This document shows, one piece after another, positions 25,455 to 38,658 of a stretch of DNA of 64,000 nt. The notes below the pieces were generated by a model. The model did not search any database. It was not told where the DNA came from and worked only from the letters and a program-made list of their open reading frames with translations. Each line of letters starts with the position of its first letter. Position 1 is the stretch's first letter. The position numbers and the translations under genes were made by a program. Source of the DNA: Anarhynchus alexandrinus (taxonomy: Eukaryota > Chordata > Aves > Charadriiformes > Charadriidae); NCBI GenBank assembly GCA_008711295.1, contig VUYV01000192.1, positions 1,302,001 through 1,366,000 of the forward strand, read 5' to 3'.

Positions 25455-26340
25455 TGGAAATAGTGTTTTTCCAGAAACATAATACTCTTTTCTATCTGTA
25501 TGTGGCTCCGAGTTGGCCCCATAATTGCAGAATCCATTACATTTAACTTGCTCTCCTGTCCTTGTCATATAAGGACCACTTGCTTTCTCCCATTGGTTTT
25601 ATCCATATTTTCATGAGAGTCTATAGTAGAAAATGGATTTCTTGGATGCAAAGTCCTAGATACTTTCTTACTTGCTGTTCCTTATCATGCTGTTCCTGTC
25701 CCTGAGTCTGAAAGAGGTAACATGACTTAAACAAGTTTACCCTGTGGAGGGTTTATGATTTCTAAAGAGCTGTTACATGAGAAATGGTTTTGAATTAGGA
25801 CACATCCAGAGGAAATAATCTTCTGTATACCCTGTGCTTTGATGAAAGGGGGAGAACAGTGATATCATTAAAATTCAATAGCAGCTTTGTTCTGAAACCA
25901 AACTGATGACCACTCTTCCCAGATTTTTTTCCAGACTTGGGTAGGCAATGGGAGCCCACATCAGCATAGAGCCTAGAGCAATCATGTTTGTGTTGACTTG
26001 GACCACATCACTTGTCTTTTATCAGTGGGTTGAGCTGCAGGATCCCCTCAGATCCAGGCACAATCAGGGTTAGGCCTCACTCTCAAGTACAAATACACTT
26101 GGCTTGGCAGACTGTACATTAACATAGACTGAAGGTCAAGCAACTCACTGCTTTAGCTCTGCCAGTGGCAGAAGGTGGGGGAAAAAGAACAGCAATTACG
26201 AAGGCATCCTCCACAGGGAGTATCCTCCCACCTTCCTGCACACAGCATTTTACACTTCCATAACCACACGTCCTGCGTTTAGGAGGTACCAATGGACTTA
26301 CGCTCCATGCAAAATCTCTTTTAAAATCTGTTTATACTTC

Positions 26341-26530
26341 CTGTCCCCACAACATCCTGTGGCATTGAGCACCAGAGTGTGTGAAAAAATACTGTCTTTT
26401 GTTTCTTTTAAACCCTTTTCCTCATATATTCATTGGAATCCACTCAAGTAGTTATTCTTCCACAGAAGAGCAAATGATTACTCGCTGTTCTTCATTCCTG
26501 CTATTACATCTCTCTGTCGTATAGACCAGG
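26341..26530 (-). mobile_element. Ancient CR1-like 3' fragment
   Basis: The + strand shows the sequence order of diverged amniote CR1 3' regions in reverse: cctgtggcattgagcac, gtgtgtgaaaaaatactgtc, ttttgtttcttttaaaccc, then ttcattggaatccact and cgtatagaccagggag. The match is by recollection of the family layout; ends are approximate. Confidence 0.55.
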
Positions 26531-27836
26531 GAGTCTTCCTACTCAAAAGCCACTAATAATGCTGTTTTCCCACAAAGTCTGTGAGCCCACTAGTGAGCGA
26601 ATACAGACACAAGGCAAGTCTCTCTGCAATTGGGAAAGGGGGGCTGTGTGTCTACTAGTCAGGCAGAGACGGTGGTTAAGAAGATAACTAGTTTCTCTTC
26701 ACTGTTTTCCATGTTAAAAAGATGAGTTCTTTGCATGGCAGTGCCCTTCTGACTAAGGACTCGATATAACATCACTCAGTGATTTCTCTCTCACACAGAG
26801 AGAAATATTTTTTAAATGGAAAATGAATGCTTTTAAGAGTGGTCCATGTAGTCCATGAACTGCTGTAGAACTGTGAGAATATTGGAATTGACTTCTTGCT
26901 TCAGGGAAGAAAACACTGCCTTCCTTGAGTGTCCGTTATACTCTCTGCTTTTATAATCCCTTTAAAAATCTTCAACAGAAAGAAATGGCGTTTTCCCCAA
27001 ACACCTGCATATGCTTAAATTTGCTGTAGATTTCATGACTTCCAGATACATATTTTGGGATTATAACTGTTAAAATCCCGCTGCTTTTTTAATATTTTTA
27101 AAATATATTTGTTTTCCATCAGCCACAGGTTTGTTAACCAGAGACTTCTGGTGTTTATTGTCTTTTCCTGCCCTAAAACTCATCTTCTCCTCAGAAGGGC
27201 GTCTGACTTGACTTGGTATGGTTTTCTGTCCCAACCATCATTGGAAATGCAATCCATTAACATTTGATATCTTGACATTTCAATTGACCTCTCATTTGCA
27301 AAGCGCAGTGGTATTTTTCGTGGCCTTTTCATCCTTGATTATACATGGAATAGGAGTGACTGTTTCTACTGACTGCACTTTAAAAATATCTTTGTTTTAC
27401 CAGCTGGAGTGGCACCTTGTTTTTCCCTCCCTGGATAGACCTTATTCTGCATGGAAGGTCTGAGGTCTGAGCAAGTCATGCAGAGCCAGAGGATTTTCTT
27501 ATTGACTCGCTAAGCGGGAGGGCAAGCAGGTCAGGCTCCGAGGGTCAGCTAATGTATGCTGTAATAGCAGTAACCATAAACAGATCTTTTGCTCCCGTTG
27601 GCTGAAGTGCAGGCCAGTGGGCTACGTCTGAAGGGTGGTTTGTTTTTAACCAGTCAAATCAAGCACTTGTAACCAATAGAGGCGCAAAAGGGGCAGTGTG
27701 CCGTTGGTACACATGTTCAGCTCTTCCACTGCAGGGTATCTCCTGTCCTGTATTTAAAAAAAGAAGAAAGAAAACTGTCATGTCTAGGTTGAAAAAGCCT
27801 CCCATTCGTGGATAATTGTATGGGAGGATGGCCATA

Positions 27837-27915
27837 TATACATACATACATACATAGGCACCTATGGACCATAGGTACCTACGGACATTTGTGTATGTGG
27901 ACCTAAAGGACATTT
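27837..27915 (+). repeat. (TACA)n microsatellite followed by 17-bp degenerate repeats
   Basis: tatacatacatacatacata is followed by two adjacent 17-bp units, ATAGGCACCTATGGACC (27854-27870) and ATAGGTACCTACGGACA (27871-27887), identical at 14 positions. Further partial copies (gtggacctaaaggacatttg) follow. A perfect inverted repeat ACCTATGG-A-CCATAGGT spans 27860-27876. Confidence 0.8.
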
Positions 27916-30900
27916 GCTAAAGGACTAACACCACTTTTAAAGGAACAAAGAGGCCAAACCTGCTATAACTCATTGTCAGTAAAAGTCCCAGGCAGTTTCC
28001 ACACTGCCACTTCTTAGTCTCTGCTTCTAAGCCTTCCTTCCCGTTGTTTCTCCTCGGACTATTTCTGGCAAACTACTAAATCAGCCAGCACCAATTCAAT
28101 TAGTTCTAAAAATCTATTACAACATAGTGCCTAAACTGCCTGCCCATATTCATTTCTCAAAGAAATCCATTCATATTTATGTTTTAATACTTTAAGTCTA
28201 GCATGCGAAAGCGCTCAAATCCCCCGTAGAAATCCAGGAAAAGGCCTGCTTACAGGCAATTATAGACAGCCTTCTTTAGTCCCTGATCCTCCTAGTCTGT
28301 CCACTTAGGCATCTACACTGGTGCAGAGTTCAGCCAATGGGATCAGTTTATTGCACCAGCAATAAGGTCCTTCCGAAAATTCACAAAACCCCCAGATGTC
28401 ACGGATTCTGCACGTTGGGCCACGTGGTAGAGCCTGTACAGATGTGCAGTACTCACAGCAGGGTCGGCACCTGGAGCACCACTATGAAAACCCATACGCG
28501 TATGCTGCTGTTGGTTTCCAGTGAGTTTTATACAGGGGGGGCTGCGTTTCCTCATCAGAATGTGAACTCTAGAAATGTTGCGAAGGATTATTTTACTCTT
28601 ACAAGTTAAAGGTTAGTGTTGGAAATGGATTATAGAACCGCCACTTTTAAACTGTTTGCAAAGAAACGCACATATTAAATCCTTTTTGATGATATCACAT
28701 TAATCCCTAAATACTGATTTTTATGTAAATTTTGACTCTTGCAAAGCTCTGACAATTCAGCTATCCCCATGTGGTTTTATCAGAGCTCAATTGCTCCTTT
28801 AGATCTTTTTTCCTTTTTGCAGTACCTTTCGCTTTATTCCAAAGTCATCACGGCAGCTGGAATATGTAGTACTTTAGACATAAAATAATAAGTCTATTTA
28901 ATATTTTACCTTTATTTTCTGAATTTGTTCCTCTGACACATCTTGTTAGATATATTTTTATCAGTCCAAAGGATAACCACAGTAGGGCTATTTTTATTTC
29001 TAGGGAAATGATGCATGATAACTACTGGCAGGGCCCAAAACAGTAAATCAGTCCTGTTCCAACCACAGAATGTATTAAAAGTCTGTAGCCTGTGGTAATA
29101 AGTTATAATTTAGTTGACTAGCAGTTTGTTTGGACTTAAAACTGTACAAATGAGTCACATTGGCTAAGTCCTGAAATATAAAATCGTTTGTGCTTTATTA
29201 AGGTTTTCAGCTACCACCACAACAGGTACCTAGAGAGAACACACATTTTTCAAATGGGCGCAATACATTTTTATAGTGAAATGCTTCCGACTTGATTGTG
29301 TAATTTATAGTAGATGGTTAAATTACCACACGTCCTGTGTAGTGCGCAATGTTTGCTTACAAGACAATGAGATGAACAGACTCTGAGAGCTCATTCATCT
29401 AATCTCTTACAAATCTGAGCACGCACCACCAATACGGAGCGCCACTGGCTGTCTCTAGCCACAAGGCGCCCCTCAGCTGCCAAGCCCGGCATGTTGCTCA
29501 GTAGCCATAACAGAATTTCAGGCAGCTAGAGAAACCTTCTCTTTTGTGTATTTTTATTTACAGAGACATCTATATGCTAGTTGACCAAAGCTACTCATGC
29601 ATTTGTATAAAATTTGCCAGCAGTCTTGCAGCTGGACAAAAAGAAGTATTTTCACTTGAACTGGGTCTCTTTTGTTATTTTTCAAAGCAATATTTTTACA
29701 CCTTCATTGTGATGCAGCTTGGCGAGATTAAATTTAGGTCAATTTTTAAAAGTTGTGGAAAAGTGAAAGCTTGAGCCAAACAAAACCTTTTTTTTTTGCC
29801 TGATTCCTTCTTTTGACAGAAAAAAAGTTAGTTAAGGTCAATATTTTTTTTCCAGTCTTAGCGTGTATCTGCTGTTGATCAAAGGAGTACCCGTTCTCTG
29901 CTCACTCATGCTGTGGTTTTGATCATTTTAGATTTTGTATTTGTCTTTCTGGTTATTATTTTTAATTTTAAGTTACTTAGCATTTATTCAAACAATTATT
30001 CTAAGTGTTTGCTTTGGGCATTGTATTAAGTAACAGCTGTTTTCTAACTACCTGTGATCTTTTTTAAATTAGTGCTTTAAAAATGTGCTTCTGAGCAATT
30101 AAGGCATTGCAAGCAAGCAACAAATGCTAGCAAAATTGAAGAAAAGGGCCGATCCTGGGATGAATGGGAGTACCTGTTCTGCTGGTGTGAGTACAGGGAA
30201 CCAGCCTTCAGATCTCATCCACCTGAATTTCACTGTGACGCAATTTTTGTGCTGCCGGAAGATAAATAACCAGAGCAAAACTGTAAGTAGGGTCAGTGTA
30301 CATATGACTATATGGTTTATTTAGGTTCTAGCATGTGCTAGACACTCTCCAGATGAAGATCCCTGCCTTGGAGAGCCTGGTAAGAGACAGTGGATAAAGC
30401 TACCAGGCAGTGGGATTTAAGGCTGTCAACAGTATCTTTGAAATCTTGTAGGCCTGTGTCTGCTCTCTTTTGGACTGCAAACCTCCACTAGTTTCACTGG
30501 CATTTCTCCGAATTTTACCTTGGTGTGAGAGGGGAGAAGGAAGTTTCCTTGCTCTTTCTGGCTTGTGGCCTCATGGTAATATATCTAGTAGGTTTCCTCT
30601 GCCTTGCGGAGTCATGAAAATAGGGCATAAATAAAGGTGGTCCTCCTTGTTATCAGCTTTTATATATCCAAAAAAAAGTGCCTGCCATACAGAAAACAGT
30701 CCTTTACTTTGGCAGTGCATAAGTGAAATAAAAGAAAAACAGGTGTCTTTCAAGCATTTAATTTTTTTTAAATACAAGTACAAAAAAAATGATCTTCTGC
30801 TAAGTGGGAGAAGTAGAAAAAAAATCTAGTAATTTAGGATCGATGAATACAAAAGAAAGGCAAAAGCTAGATAATGTTTCAGGAAATAACACTGCTACAA

Positions 30901-31349
30901 GGTTAATTTTGCCTAGTACAACATTTCCTAGTATTGAATTGCCTGATATACTCCCTCAGGGATTGCTCCTGCGCTTGCAATAATCGAGGCTGATTTTATT
31001 GGAAAATCACCTCTGGATGAGAGACATACTCTAGAGAGAACTTTGCATGGGTACAAATAGGTTTTTGGTGCCAGTGCCATGTTGCCCAGGCCAGCACAGT
31101 TATAGTTCCCAATCTGTCTGTGCATTCAAGCAGCAAATTCATTAGCAACCCTTCTGGCAGGATAGAAAAATAGACATATTAGGGAAATTTACTTTGAATT
31201 GTTTTCAGGATTTGTTGGATAACAGTTCAGTAATCAAATTGCGCCTCCTAACAAGAGCATTAAATATTTTTATTAATAGTGGCAGGGAAAAGTGCAGAAC
31301 ACTTTACTGTAACACTATGTGACTTGCAAAGATCATGGATGAAAGAAGA

Positions 31350-31870
31350 GATTAGCATAGTTGGAGCGGGGGTGCTTGTAATGTCGGAGCTGATTTTTGT
31401 TTCGGGTTGTATGTCGAGGCTGTGTTGAGTCGCGTAACTCTCACGTTACAGATGTAATGTATATTCAAGTATCGGCTCATCCATCAGACCCTGCCGGTTT
31501 GCTGGCTCTTTAATTGTAGAAGAGGGCCATATCTTGACAGCGCTGTGCTCTCTCTGACTATGGGACCTAAGTTCAGATATATGTGGCGGCTTCCAGGCCT
31601 TGTCAAGTGGAAACTGAGCATATTGTAAACAGAGCGCGTTTCGCCTCCAGCTGGGAGGAGGGACACGTGGAGCGCCCGCGTACGAGGGCCCTCCGCTGAC
31701 CTTGGAGCGACTTTGAGTGTGGGGAGTCTGGAGGAGCGCTGGGAAAAGGCTGATTCAGACAGACAGATGAGCGAGGAAGAAAAATCAGGGAGATTGGCAC
31801 AAGGACGGTGGAAAAAATCTTTCTAAAGAAAGCAGGGAAAATTTTTAACACTCAAGGCCGACACCGAGCA
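31350..31870. promoter_or_regulatory. Orphan CpG-island-like patch
   Basis: I count about 26 CpGs in roughly 510 bp, near the value expected from base composition and several times the density around it. The core 31631-31740 is GC-rich (gagcgcccgcgtacgaggg) and contains a CACGTG E-box at 31664-31669. No exon, repeat or transcript signal was recognised beside it. A distal enhancer or cryptic promoter is possible. Confidence 0.4.
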
Positions 31871-33918
31871 CTTCCAGTCAGGCTCGTCTGGCCACACACC
31901 AACAGTAGCGAGAGAAAAAAATACTGAATGCAGCTTGCAAGCTAAGGTCTGGGCAAAAGTTAGCGTTCTGCCGGGGGAAAAAAAGAGCATAGGCTGAATT
32001 TCTTAAAGAACGAATTACATTAAGCTCCAGGAACTGACAGGGTTAAAAATTAGGATTGTAAAACATAATCTGTATACTCTGTTTTCTAATTCCTGTTGTC
32101 TTCATGATTGTTCCGCCGTGAAGAGGAGAGCCACCCTCGGTATCAATCATAGTAAGCTATTTAGACACAGAAATAAGTGGCATATGGCTTAGCACTTTTG
32201 GGTCTAGCAATCAAGTAGCAACCTTCTGCAATACAACTGTAGTTCAGTTCCCAATGGGCTTCACTTTGATGATTAGATATATTGAGTTCCCTGTGTCATT
32301 CAAAGACAGCAGAATTTCATACAAGTTGGTGTTAGCTTCCTCTCACTTCATTTCAATTTTCAATAACCGGTGTCATCACATGTAACAGTTTCTTCGTAAT
32401 GGAACTTCATGTCGAATCAGATTTGTCTTTCAAGTGAAAGAACATGGCGAAAAGTCTTCTGAAATACTGATCTCTGGAAAAATTCTTACCACAGTGAAAA
32501 CGGGGGGAGAGTATTTATTTATTCCTCCTAAAGACCCTTAGGTGCACAGTCCCTACATCATTCAGGAATACTCAGAAAAAAAGTTTTAGTATTGCATTTG
32601 AGGATGGTATTTGCATTCCTTACAGGACTTACCCCAGGTGCTTGCTGAAGTCAATGTGCTAAGTAAATAGAAAATGTTTGTTCAGTCATATTTGAAACCA
32701 AAACTGCTCCTTTGGCTCAGCCCCTGTACCTGGGCAGTGGAGAGGCGTCTGTGCAGGCAGATGGAGGGAGCCAAGTGCTTTGCCCACTGGAGGACGAAGG
32801 CATGGGCCCTCCCAGAGGTCAGGGTATAGCGGAGAGGAGAAACTCAGAGTAAACAGCCCATCATGGTGAGCATAAGCCTGCAAGTCAAGTGTCTGCCACT
32901 TCTGTCGGGGATACTTCTGGAGAAATCTGGTGTCTTGGAGAATCTTCTACCCGTGCCAGTGCTTGAAGCTATATCCTTCCCAGTGGGCTGTGATCTCAGT
33001 TCTCTCTTTGGTGCCCCTTGTCCATAAGATTTCCAAAATGGAGGAACTCTTTGAAGGTCCATCTGTGTCACACAACCTGTACATTTGGATTCACCTGGCA
33101 GCTTGCCATATAGCACCTCCCACACGTATTGTGCCAGATAGCGTAACAGCGCAGTGTTTTTAAAAAGTAAATTCTAGGTCACACATTCACGATGAAGCAC
33201 TTGATGTAATTCACAATTAGTCTTAATATGCTATAAGAAGAGCGACTGCAGACGAATGTCTCACAGCTTTATAAGGCCGACATTTACCAAGCAGCAAAGA
33301 TGATATGACCGTCTGTATCACATATCCAAGACTGCCCATCCCATAGTTTTATTTCTTGGCAGTTTCCTACAATTTTGTGAAATATTTTTTTAATGTGACA
33401 AAGTCACTTCAATTACACAGTCATTATAAGTTTTGCCAAGGTTGACTATGGATCGTTTTGTGTTCATTAGAGCACAAAATTAGAATTTTCATTGCAGCAA
33501 CTGTAAACAGTATTGGCTCAAAGGAGTCAAGCTTTTTTCCCTCCATAAAATCTTGGATAAGCTATAACTGAGGACTTCCATGGTTTTTGACAGATTTTAA
33601 TTTTTTTAAAACTGCCTTCTGGGTTGTTGGATTTTTTTCTTCTTCGTCCTAGCTCTTGATGTATTTGTTTAACTGAATAACCGGTTCCCTTCAAAATGAT
33701 GACATTGCCACTATATGCATGAACAAGCAGGTGCAGTCAGTGTGTTTCTAAAGCTGTGAATATATTATTTCTTCAACTTCTTAAATGTTACAGCTTGGTG
33801 CTTGTCACTTTATACCTAGTCAGGGTTGTAAAAGCCATAAATGGTCTTCAGGAAATAACCCGGTTTCAGAAAATGCTTCATCGTCTGCTTAAGTCCCACT
33901 AAGCCCCATTAAGCTTTC

Positions 33919-33953
33919 ACTTAAGTAATCTCAGGGTTTATTACTTAAGTAAT
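33919..33953. repeat. Duplicated ACTTAAGTAAT with a 12-bp palindrome
   Basis: ACTTAAGTAAT is present at 33919-33929 and 33943-33953 (period 24). The second copy lies in the perfect palindrome TTACTTAAGTAA. A third CTTAAGT is about 30 bp upstream. Confidence 0.75.
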
Positions 33954-36828
33954 AATTACAGTTTCTATTTAATAATCTCATGAATTTATAGATATATATA
34001 TGATTGAGTTTGCTCATCATGCTGATGTAAATATAAAGAAATTACATCCAAACCAATCATTTTATATATGCAAAAACTAGACAAATAGGAAATAAATCCA
34101 GTACAAAGGGTTTCAGGCAATGGAGAAGAAACAGAAGGGTTTCCAGTAAAGTCCAGGCTTTCAAAAGCTGCCTGGAATAGATAAATAATAGGACTACCTC
34201 TTCTTGTCTGTATTTAGAAAAATAAGTAAGATCCAGAAAAGTATCTTGCAGAGAAGGAGATTACATTTTTTTGCTTGATTTTTATAGTAATTTCTTTTAG
34301 GTTAATGTAACCTTCTTATTGCTGATTTAGCTAACTAGAAAGAATAGTGAATTAAGTAGCGTGAGACTGCTTAGTAGAAAATACAACCAAAATGTCTCCT
34401 CTGCTAGTTTTTTGGGCTGAAGGTGAACCTACGCTGCTCTACCTTCCTTCTGTCTCTTAGAATTAGGGAGTTTGTGCTGCTTCTCACTTGTGCTTTACTT
34501 GGAGGAATTTCCAGGCTTTGTTTTTAACCTAATGTGTATTTACAAGGAAGGAGAGACGACAGAGACTATTAAGAAAGTAGGAAAGAACTTCAACAGACAT
34601 CCCTGTCAGAGCTTGCACAGCAGCAATCCTCTGCCCTGCTCCTACAAATCCATGGAGTGTGTGCTTCTCTTGGCATGTGGCATGCTCGTGTCTTGCCAAT
34701 GGGATGCCCCATCCCTAGCAATTTTTATTTTTTTTTAAGATATAATATGCCATGATAATGTCATGCAGGATAAGATATGTCAGCAAATGCACCAACAGGC
34801 TTTATCAGCTTATACCTCTCAGCAGAACCAGGAGCTACAGTGAATGGGGACAGCAGACATACAGCAAAGGCGTATCTCTCTTCCTCTTAAAGAAATGTGT
34901 TTAACAAGATTATGTACTATTTGCATTCCAAATTTGCAATTAGCACCCCATGAACACACAATGAAATTATCCAAGTGGCAGATAATGTCTTAGATATATG
35001 TACTTAGACTTTTGTGGATTAAACACGCTATTAGATATGTGGTAGCACAGCTACAGTAATACATTTTAGAGAAATCAATGTAACGTGAATAGTGTGAGAG
35101 CTCATTGAAATATGGTTCTTTATTAAACCTGTGAAGTATGTATGTTTGTGAATGCATGTGTGTGCATGCAGGAATGCAAATTACTAAGTGGAAAGATTAG
35201 CAAATTGTGGATTGTGGAAGTCCCACTGTATATAGTTGAAAAATTTTCTTCAAAGCACATATAAAGGTTTGATTCTGCAACTTTATTCTCAACCCTATAA
35301 TTTTACACTAGCTGGCATAAATTAGCTAGCTAGAAGTCTAAATATATGTGCCTGACATGCTTCTCAAAAGAAATAACAAGACGAATGCACATGGTGAAAC
35401 AGGAGTAGTATGTGTAAAATATCTATGCTTTTCTGCACATAGGTTACATTTAAGTCAGGGAAAGGAAAGAAAAATCCTTCAACTGCAGTTTATCTGTGTT
35501 GTTTGTAGTCTGGAGTTCTCTGAATGTATTTCTTTTTAACTTCAAGGACTTTCGGTCTGTAAAGAAACTGGCAATGCCAAGCATTCCTTCTCTACCAAAT
35601 GTGATAATTTCTGAATCCAGACAGTGGCTTACTTGCATTAATGTGCTCAGTGGTCTGGTGGAAATCAGTAAAATGATGAGGCACAGTGAAGGGGGAAGGC
35701 GGGCCTTCCACATTTATTTATTCTGGATAAATGGTGCCCATTAATCTATCAAGAAAATATGGAATTAGCAGGGAAGAAACCACAGTTGCAAATTTGGCAG
35801 TTGCTAGCGTGCACAGATGGTCTTTCAGTGTTTTAAGATTTTCCAGTCTTTTGATATTGATACCAACATTGAAAAGTAGCCCGTGTATTGCTAATGTTTA
35901 TCCAGAATAGCCATAGAAAAATAACATTGTGTATTTTGGATTGTTCAATCTCCTGTCGGTGTATTTGCATAAAGTTTTTTAATCTTAAAGGTAAACTTTT
36001 TATGCTCTGTCTGTCTTTGGTTATTTTAAGAAGCATAATTGCAGTATGATTTCCTAAAATAAGACAGGCAGCCAATATATCCAGACAAAGGCATTAGGGA
36101 GAAAGAGACTCTTACATGTGAATTATGTTAAACAAAGTTTGCAGGTTGGTCGTCCAAAGTGCTTTCCTACTGTTACAGATAGTGTGCTGCTTTGTAAAGT
36201 GGTGTGCTCAAAACCAGGATGTTGAGTCCCTCCTTGATAGAGTGTTGTTTATTCTTATTCTGCTGACAAGCGCTGATTTTCAGTCACTGTAGCTTCACTG
36301 AAGCTGGGAATCTGACCCTGGCAATGTCTCCATTCAATGTTTCAGGGCACAAAGTCAAGAGGGATGGATAATGTCATCTGCTTAATTTGCTTTGGGAATG
36401 TTTGGTTGAGTCTTTAAAGACCTTGTTGAAATATTTCACAGAGGAAATCACAGAATAATTCTTGCCAACTTTACTTTGAGTTTATTCTCAGCTGACCCAG
36501 AGGATACAGTACCTTAATGTCTGTTGAGAAATGTGCCTTCTGCAGCACTGTAGTTGTGTTCGCAACCCACATGTGCGCAGCACAAAGACATGTTTGACTA
36601 CAAACACCCCAAGGTGCTTTGTGTTAAAATTCAGTAAAAACCGTTGGGGTATAAGTAAATAAATAAATTTATCTCAGTGCACCACAAATGTTAATCTGGT
36701 GAAAAAAGATCTGATATCCAAAAATAAAGTGAAGGTTTTAGATGGGTGACAGAAACACTGTATGCTGCTATCTCCAGTGTATCCAAGTGTATAGGTCTCA
36801 TTTATACAGATCTGTATGAAGATAGGTG

Positions 36829-36892
36829 GAGAGACAGACAGACAGATGGACAGTCAGTCAGACAGACAGGTAGATATGGATATCTAGATACA
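36829..36892 (+). repeat. GACA/GATA-type microsatellite
   Basis: The array starts with gagacagacagacagatgga, continues through cagtcagtcagacagacagg and degrades into gatatggatatctagata. It is a four-base repeat with several variant units. Confidence 0.85.
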
Positions 36893-37504
36893 GGTATGCC
36901 AAACCTGTAGGATGTTAGGGCATATAGGTCTGCTTCTAAGGCTTTTTTGTTTTTAAATAAAACAAGGTAAATGAACAGTGTCTTGCCAGTATCTACCAAT
37001 GAGAGAAACATTTCTGAAGAATTAAATATTAAGTGCTAACGAGAAAATTTTCTAATTCATCAGAAATCTTCCTCAGCATCTGTGTGGATACTGCAGAAGA
37101 GACCTAGAAGCCCCTTGCTGCTTCAGACAGGGGTTCCCACCTTTGATGCACAGAGCCAGATTTTGCGCACTGCCTCAGAAACAGAACTTGTTTTTGTTTT
37201 ACACGCGGGGATGCAAAGTGTAGAGTTTTATTTCCCAGCTTGCCAACAGCCATCTTGGGTCAACAAGTACTTTAGCTTAAGGCCATACCTGTCATATAGG
37301 GCAGAAGAATTATGCCATGTATTTTGCAAGCCATACTTCTATTTATTCGTCCCAAGAGAATGGTTGCCTTTTCTGCAACCACCTGATACTATTGACTGAT
37401 GCTCAGTGTGTAATCCATTATAAACATCTGATCTTTTTCTAGAAAACTACCTCACTGGTCATTCCAATACATTACAATACCTTGTATTTTTGCTGTTGAG
37501 TTTT

Positions 37505-37715
37505 CCTCATAGACTGTATTACCTTGCACTCGTCCCCACTGAATTTTATCCTGTTTCTTCAGCTCTTATCTCCATGCCATCAAGATCATTTTGTATTCTG
37601 ACCCATCCTCCAAAATACTTGCACACCTTCTCACATGGGTGTTATTTGCTAATTTAACAAGCATCCTCCCTGTTCTCTCATCCAGAGTGTTAATGGCATT
37701 TTAAAGTGTCCATGT
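37505..37715 (-). pseudogene. Decayed CR1 reverse-transcriptase fragment
   Basis: On the - strand two frames together give MLVKLANNTHVRRCASILED, then IQNDLD, then KFSGDECKVIQS. This is the block of CR1 ORF2 that normally reads ...ML-x-K-F-ADDT-K-x-GG...-LED...IQ-DLD-L-x-x-W...KF-x-x-x-KC-x-V. The catalytic ADDT is mutated to ANNT, and at least one frameshift and stops are present. It is an old, dead copy without the CR1 3' end nearby. Confidence 0.75.
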
Positions 37716-38639
37716 CTATTGTATAGCTACTGTGACAGTAGTTAGGCTTTAGTCTTGACAGATGTTTCTTGCCAGATCTATAATAAAAATGAGATATAAT
37801 ACTGATGACGATTTGGGCGATTTATGTGATCTATAATGGATAGCTTACCAGAATGGATCAACCCTTTAAAATCTTGAAATGGCTGCACGTCTTGCAGGAC
37901 TTCTTATGGAAGTCTGAAGATCCTGGAGGGTATGAACTTTTCAGCTTTTTTGCACGTATGTGAAACTTCCATTTAGCAAGGCACAAAAAGGTATAAAAAA
38001 AACTCACTGCAACACATTTCAAAGTCCCTCAGCAGCAATTAAAGGCTCTGCAGCTCTGATTGTCTATTTGCTAACCCGCCGCATATGAATTTCATGAAAT
38101 ACTGCCCACTGTCAATGTTCCTGCAGCACTGGCAGTTCTTTAGTTTTATATCTTCCTGTTTTGTCATGAAAATTGTATTGAGGAAAATCCCAAATTTCTT
38201 TCTAGCCTACGTGACATTTAAGAGAGCAGTGCAGATCCTATACCACTGAGGGACAGAGATGCAAAAACAAAGCAAAGAAATTGAAGTGGCTAGAAGCAGA
38301 GAGAAAGAAGTCAGACATCAGGCTAGACTTAGAAATGAGCATGCAAGATTGTTGTTGTGTAAGCAAAAGCTGACCCTGGTCAGCTCCAACTAGTGTTATC
38401 TTCACTTGTTCCAAATATTGCTGGAGGAATTTCTTCATTTGTTTAATATCAACAAGCAATTCATCTAGACTTCACTCAGCAGTCATATACAATCATATCA
38501 TCACTCATGCACATACTCCAAAATTTATCCACACATTTCAAGAACAAAGCCATGCATCTAATAATATATGTAGAGGATTGTTCCTGACTTATGCTCTAGC
38601 ATATGTAATTCAGTTTCTCTTTTAAAAGGAGCCATTTAA

Positions 38640-38658
38640 TTTTTTTTTTAAAAAAAAA
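38640..38658. repeat. T(10)A(9) palindrome
   Basis: Ten T directly followed by nine A give an 18-base perfect palindrome. Rigid dA:dT tracts of this kind disfavour nucleosomes. Confidence 0.8.

Noticed and set aside
28493..28504. CATACGCGTATG 12-bp palindrome
   Set aside because: Real but isolated, and a 12-bp palindrome in 64 kb is expected several times by chance.
30330..30420. Possible SINE (gctagacactctcc..ccctgccttggagagcc)
   Set aside because: It resembles one block of MIR-type elements, but the match is too short and diverged to call.
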